The notes under the pieces are model-generated. The model saw nothing but the letters and a program-made list of their open reading frames with translations. It did no database searches and was not told where the DNA came from. The position numbers were made by a program, and so were the translations under genes. A DNA stretch of 64,000 nt from Streptomyces sp. FIT100 (GTDB lineage: Bacteria; Actinomycetota; Actinomycetes; Streptomycetales; Streptomycetaceae): assembly GCF_024584805.1 (NCBI RefSeq), contig NZ_CP075715.1, forward strand, positions 4,704,526 to 4,768,525. Direction: 5' to 3'. This document shows, in pieces, positions 60,602-64,000 of this stretch. Position 1 is the stretch's first letter; each line of letters opens with the position of its first letter.

Positions 60602-61834
60602 GTGAGCGAGAGCAGCGCGGGGGACGTGGCGGCGGCGGTGACCGACGCCGCCACGGGCAACTGGCGCCGGGCGGGCTTCGCCGGCGCCGCCATAGGGGTG
60701 ATCGCCGCCGGTGCGGCGGCGGGTGTCGCGATAGAGCGGATGACCGTGGGCCGCGGGATGCGCCGCAAGGCCCGGCTCGCGCTGGACGCCTCCGGTCCGT
60801 ACGGGTCGCTGCGCGGTGTCCCCGGCCGGGCCACGGCCGACGACGGCACGGCGCTGTACTACGAGATCGACGAGGTCGACCCCGAGGCGGGCGGCGCGGC
60901 GCCGCGCAGGCGCCGGCTCTTCGGCCGCAAGGCGCCCGCGCCGGTCACCGTCGTCTTCAGCCACGGCTACTGCCTGAGCCAGGACTCCTGGCACTTCCAG
61001 CGGGCCGCGCTGCGCGGCCTGATCCGTACGGTCCACTGGGACCAGCGCAGCCACGGCCGCTCGGGCCGCGGGGCGGCCCAGTCGGGTCCCGAGGGGGTGC
61101 CGGTCTCCATCGACCAGCTCGGCCGGGACCTCAAGGCGGTGATCGACGCGGCGGCGCCCGACGGCCCGCTGGTGCTGGTCGGCCATTCGATGGGCGGCAT
61201 GACGCTGATGGCGCTGGCGGCCGCCTACCCGGAGCTGATCCGGGAGCGGGTGGTCGGCGTCGCCTTCGTCGGTACGTCGGCGGGCCGGCTCGGCGAGGTG
61301 AACTACGGCCTTCCGGTGGCGGGGGTGAACGTGGTGCGGCGGGTGCTTCCCGGTGTGCTGAAGGCGCTCGGTTCGCAGGCGGAGCTGGTCGAGCGGGGCC
61401 GCAGGGCCACCGCCGATCTGTTCGCGGGCCTGATCAAGCGCTACTCGTTCAGCTCGAAGGACGTCGATCCGGCGGTGGCCCGGTTCGCCGAGCGGATGAT
61501 CGAGGGGACCCCGATCGACGTGGTCGCCGAGTTCTACCCGGCCTTCCAGGAGCACGACAAGGCGGAGGTGCTGGACGTCTTCCAGGAGGTCCCGGTGCTG
61601 GTCCTGGCCGGGGACAAGGACCTGGTCACGCCGAGCTCGCACAGTGAGGCGATCGCCGATCTGCTGCCGGACTCCGAGCTGGTGATCGTGCCGGACGCCG
61701 GGCACCTGGTGATGCTGGAGCATCCGGTGGTGGTCACCGATCGGCTGGCGGACCTGCTGGCCCGGGTCGGCGCGATGCCGGCAGCGGCTAACGTTGGCAC
61801 GTATGGAAGCAGTACCGCAGAGCCCGGCGGCTGA
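60602..61834 (+). CDS. Alpha/beta hydrolase with N-terminal membrane segment
   Basis: 410 residues. N-terminal glycine-rich helix AGFAGAAIGVIAAGAAAGVA looks like a membrane anchor. The hydrolase core has FSHGYCLSQDSWHFQR (oxyanion His-Gly), nucleophile GHSMGG, acid DKDLVTPSSHSEAIA and base PDAGHLVMLEHP, a complete triad. Substrate unknown. GTG at 60602, 31 bp after alr; its end overlaps tsaE by 32 bp, so alr-hydrolase-tsaE is one operon. Confidence 0.88.
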   Translation: MSESSAGDVAAAVTDAATGNWRRAGFAGAAIGVIAAGAAAGVAIERMTVGRGMRRKARLALDASGPYGSLRGVPGRATADDGTALYYEIDEVDPEAGGAAPRRRRLFGRKAPAPVTVVFSHGYCLSQDSWHFQRAALRGLIRTVHWDQRSHGRSGRGAAQSGPEGVPVSIDQLGRDLKAVIDAAAPDGPLVLVGHSMGGMTLMALAAAYPELIRERVVGVAFVGTSAGRLGEVNYGLPVAGVNVVRRVLPGVLKALGSQAELVERGRRATADLFAGLIKRYSFSSKDVDPAVARFAERMIEGTPIDVVAEFYPAFQEHDKAEVLDVFQEVPVLVLAGDKDLVTPSSHSEAIADLLPDSELVIVPDAGHLVMLEHPVVVTDRLADLLARVGAMPAAANVGTYGSSTAEPGG

Positions 61835-62342
61835 GGCCGTCCCGCAGGCCCTCACTTCTGGGGCAGTCCGTACCACCCTCACCTCCCCGGACCGGATGCA
61901 GGAGCTGGGCCGCAGGCTCGCGAAACTGCTGCGGCCGGGTGATCTGGTCATGCTCAGCGGTGAGCTCGGCGCGGGCAAGACGACACTGGCGCGCGGGCTG
62001 GGGGAGGGCCTGGGCGTGCGCGGCGCCGTGACGTCGCCGACCTTCGTGATCGCCCGCGTCCACCCCTCGCTGACCGGTGGCCCGGCGCTGGTGCACGTGG
62101 ACGCCTACCGGCTGGGCGGCGGGCTGGACGAGATGGAGGACCTGGACCTCGATGTCTCGCTGCCCGAGTCGATCGTGGTCGTCGAGTGGGGCGACGGCAA
62201 GGTCGAGGACCTCTCCGACGACCGGCTGCACGTGGTGATCCACCGCGTCGTGGGCAACACGGACGACGAGCGGCGCACGGTGACCGTGACGGGCGTGGGC
62301 GCGCGGTGGGCCGACGCGGGGCTCGGCGGACTCACGGCCTGA
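61803..62342 (+). CDS. tsaE: tRNA threonylcarbamoyladenosine biosynthesis ATPase TsaE
   Basis: 179 residues. ATPase of the TsaBDE complex making t6A37. P-loop GELGAGKTTLARGLGEG, SPTFVIARVH, HVDAYRLGG, VVVEWGDGK. ATG at 61803; the in-frame ATG three codons earlier is less likely. tsaB lies 1.3 kb downstream. Confidence 0.96.
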   Translation: MEAVPQSPAAEAVPQALTSGAVRTTLTSPDRMQELGRRLAKLLRPGDLVMLSGELGAGKTTLARGLGEGLGVRGAVTSPTFVIARVHPSLTGGPALVHVDAYRLGGGLDEMEDLDLDVSLPESIVVVEWGDGKVEDLSDDRLHVVIHRVVGNTDDERRTVTVTGVGARWADAGLGGLTA

Positions 62343-62462
62343 CCCAGGGCGTCGGCCGCGCCCCGTGGCGCGCCCTCTGACCTGCCGCGTGTGTGCGTTC
62401 CGACAAGACGTCGGGAAAGTGTTGCATCGGCCGCCGCGCACGTGGTCACATGGATACCGACA

Positions 62463-62483
62463 CCAGGTTAGGTGTACCTAACC
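62463..62483. promoter_or_regulatory. Candidate iron box (DmdR/IdeR-type operator)
   Basis: GGTTAGGTGTACCTAACC (62466-62483) is a dyad with a 2-bp asymmetric centre. Aligned at 62463-62481 it matches about 15 of 19 positions of the iron-box consensus TWAGGTWAGSCTWACCTWA. It lies 32 bp before the small gene at 62515. Confidence 0.6.
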
Positions 62484-62514
62484 ACGCCTGCCCCCGGAGC
62501 GCCAGGAGGCATCC

Positions 62515-62718
62515 ATGTCGGCGTCCGAGCACGAAGACCGGCCGCGGCAGCGGCCACGACCGCTGTCACCGACGGCCTTCTCGATGCGGGATCTGCTGGC
62601 GTCGTGCGCCGCGGCGAGCGCCGTCTCGACCCCGCCGCGCGAGCGGGAAGCCGAGCGCGAGCGGGCCGAGGCGCCCGCCGCCACCAGGGAGCAGGAGAAA
62701 CGGCGCGAGGCGGCGTAG
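62515..62718 (+). CDS. Small hypothetical protein, putatively iron-regulated
   Basis: 67 residues; no known domain. An Arg/Pro-rich start, a short non-charged segment TAFSMRDLLASCAAASAVSTP with one Cys, then an Arg/Glu-rich tail (REREAERERAEAP). ATG at 62515 follows CCAGGAGGCATCC, a strong ribosome-binding site. The iron box upstream suggests repression by iron. Confidence 0.7.
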   Translation: MSASEHEDRPRQRPRPLSPTAFSMRDLLASCAAASAVSTPPREREAERERAEAPAATREQEKRREAA

Positions 62719-62840
62719 TCCGTTCGGGTGAACCGGTGGCGGCGCCGGGGAGCGTATGTCTGCGCGACGACGGCCGCGGTGCGGCGCCTGCGGTGCGGCC
62801 TGCGGTGCGGCGCCTGGAGGACGACGCATCGAGGGCGACG

Positions 62841-62959
62841 CCTGCGGGACGACGGTGCCTGCGGGGCGACGGTGCCTGCGGGGCGACGGTGCCTGCGGGA
62901 CGAGGGTGCCTGCGGGGCGACGGTGCCTGCGGGGCGACGGTGCCTGCGGGGCGACGGTG
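62841..62959. repeat. 17-bp tandem repeat, seven copies
   Basis: Unit CCTGCGGGGCGACGGTG, seven copies with few changes, plus a degenerate eighth that contains the stop codon of the minus-strand gene. No spacers, so not CRISPR. A 10-bp GCGGTGCGGC-like repeat lies just before (62776-62817). Confidence 0.88.
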
Positions 62960-62960
62960 C

Positions 62961-63524
62961 CTACGGAACGACGACGATCTTGGAGCCGATCGTCGCGAAC
63001 GCCCACATCGCGTCTCCGTCCGCGCGCTTCATCCGCACGCCGCCCGTCCTGAGCTGCGGATCCGGCTCCGGCATCGAGCCGTCCATGGCGGAGCTGAAGC
63101 CGATGTTCACGTTGTCGACGCTCGTGAACCGCACGACGTGCTCGATCCGCACCCCGTCCGACCCCGTGATCCGGCCGCTGCGCGACGTCACCGAGTACGT
63201 CCCGGGCCGCGGGTTCACGCTGCTCGGCATGACCCCGAAGGTCCGCGTGGCCTGCCCCGCCTCGTCCACCAGCCAGACCCGCCGGTCGGTCAGCGCGTAG
63301 ACGACCCGCAGCCCCGTGCCGGAGCCCCGGGGGACGGCCAGCGGCTCCTTGCGCGCCTGGTCGGCCGCGGCACCGCCGGACGGGGCGGCGGGGGCGGTGG
63401 GCACGGCGGCCGGCTCCTTGAGGGCCGCGGGTACGTGCGCCGATGCCTGGTAGGCGAGGAAGGCGACCACGGCCAGCGCCACCGCAGTGAGCCCGGCCAC
63501 CGCCCCCGAGCTGCTTCTTGCCAC
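62961..63524 (-). CDS. Membrane-anchored L,D-transpeptidase-like protein lacking the catalytic Cys
   Basis: 187 residues. N-terminal transmembrane/signal helix VAGLTAVALAVVAFLAYQA, Ala/Pro linker, then a YkuD-like domain: VVYALTDRRVWLVDEAG, TFGVMPSSVNPRPGTYSV, and C-terminal RTGGVRMKRADGDAMWAFAT. In active enzymes the last block reads SHGCVR; here it is RTGGVR, so the nucleophile is missing. GTG at 63524 follows AAAGGGG. Assignment is by pattern only. Confidence 0.65.
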   Translation of the reverse strand: MARSSSGAVAGLTAVALAVVAFLAYQASAHVPAALKEPAAVPTAPAAPSGGAAADQARKEPLAVPRGSGTGLRVVYALTDRRVWLVDEAGQATRTFGVMPSSVNPRPGTYSVTSRSGRITGSDGVRIEHVVRFTSVDNVNIGFSSAMDGSMPEPDPQLRTGGVRMKRADGDAMWAFATIGSKIVVVP

Positions 63525-63645
63525 CGCGGTGCCCCTTTCGTGCGTACCCGACAGGGTATGTGCCTGCCTGGACGGTGACGGTAGCAGCAGGGCGGGGCCC
63601 GTACGGGACGCCGGTGCGGGACACCGCGCCCCGCCGTCGTGGCCG

Positions 63646-63651
63646 TAGGCT
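63646..63651 (+). promoter_or_regulatory. -10 box of a leaderless tsaB promoter
   Basis: TAGGCT ends 6 nt before the GTG of tsaB, exactly as at glmS. No ribosome-binding site is seen. Confidence 0.55.
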
Positions 63652-63657
63652 GTTTGC

Positions 63658-64000
63658 GTGCTCCTGCTCGCCGTTGATACCGCCACCCCCGCCGTCACCG
63701 TCGCCCTCCACGACGGCACGTCCGTCGTCGCCGAGGCCACGTCGACCGACGCGCGCCGCCACGGGGAGCTGCTGCTGCCCGCCGTCGACCGCGTGCTCGC
63801 CGAAGCGGGACTGAAACTCGGTGCCGTCACGGACCTCGTGGTCGGCGCCGGCCCGGGTCCGTACACCGGGCTCCGCGTCGGCCTGGTGACCGCCTCGACG
63901 TTCGGCTCGGCGCTCGGGATCCCGGTCCACGGCCTGTGCACCCTCGACGGGCTCGCGTACGCCTCCGGGCTCGAAGGGCCCTTCGTGGTGGCGACGGACG
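63658..64000 (+). CDS. tsaB: tRNA threonylcarbamoyladenosine biosynthesis protein TsaB (5' part, cut by window edge)
   Basis: First 114 residues. ASKHA-fold partner of TsaD in t6A37 synthesis. LLLAVDTATPAVTVALHDG, GAGPGPYTGLRVGLVTASTF are diagnostic. GTG at 63658. Confidence 0.95.
   Translation, partial: MLLLAVDTATPAVTVALHDGTSVVAEATSTDARRHGELLLPAVDRVLAEAGLKLGAVTDLVVGAGPGPYTGLRVGLVTASTFGSALGIPVHGLCTLDGLAYASGLEGPFVVATD

Noticed and set aside
62841..62959. CRISPR array
   Set aside because: The 17-bp units are contiguous with no spacers and no cas genes are nearby.

Overview
The window is from a high-GC actinomycete, almost certainly Streptomyces. Third positions are strongly G/C, GTG and TTG starts are common, and the gene order is the conserved Streptomyces run murB / aspC-tRNA-Trp-secE-nusG-rplKA-rplJL-rpoBC / rpsLG-fusA-tuf / S10-spc-alpha operons / truA-rplM-rpsI-glmM / glmS-acpS-nnr-alr-tsaE-tsaB. 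Most of the 64 kb is core chromosome: transcription, translation, protein export, cell-wall precursors and tRNA modification.

Layout. 1-3.3 kb: murB 3' end, a frameshifted NAD(P)-binding reductase divergent from its probable TetR repressor with a double palindromic operator between them, a 203-bp MITE-like insert, and adenosine deaminase. 3.3-22 kb: aspartate aminotransferase (minus), then tRNA-Trp, secE, nusG, rplK, rplA, rplJ, rplL, rpoB, rpoC, rpsL, rpsG, fusA and tuf. Perfect-stem terminators follow nusG, rplA, rplL, rpoC and tuf, and an attenuator-like hairpin lies in the L10 leader. 22-29.5 kb: an accessory island on the minus strand with a PIG-L deacetylase lipoprotein, a very large RNA-end-repair protein (MJ1316/DUF504 + endonuclease/exonuclease/phosphatase + 2H phosphoesterase + poly(A)-polymerase-like domain), an abutting polynucleotide-kinase-like P-loop gene broken by several frameshifts, and the remnant of an ADP-ribosylglycohydrolase.

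29.8-46.6 kb: the S10, spc and alpha ribosomal operons (rpsJ to rplQ) with secY, adk, map, infA and rpoA embedded. rpsD is not between rpsK and rpoA. 46.6-64 kb: truA, a secreted or membrane-anchored hypothetical, rplM-rpsI, glmM, a lipoprotein hydrolase, a DUF389 membrane protein, coaA, glmS-acpS, a repeat-rich gap with a second MITE-like element, nnr, alr, an alpha/beta hydrolase, tsaE, an iron-box-preceded small gene, a degenerate L,D-transpeptidase-like protein and the start of tsaB.

How the genes work together: the core blocks supply ribosomes, RNA polymerase, elongation factors and the Sec channel from adjacent operons that can be co-regulated. glmM and glmS feed UDP-GlcNAc, and murB and alr feed peptidoglycan synthesis. 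The most interesting non-core content is the RNA-repair locus at 24.8-28.6 kb. The most interesting regulatory signal is a 25-nt leader hairpin motif shared by the rpsL and rpsJ operons.
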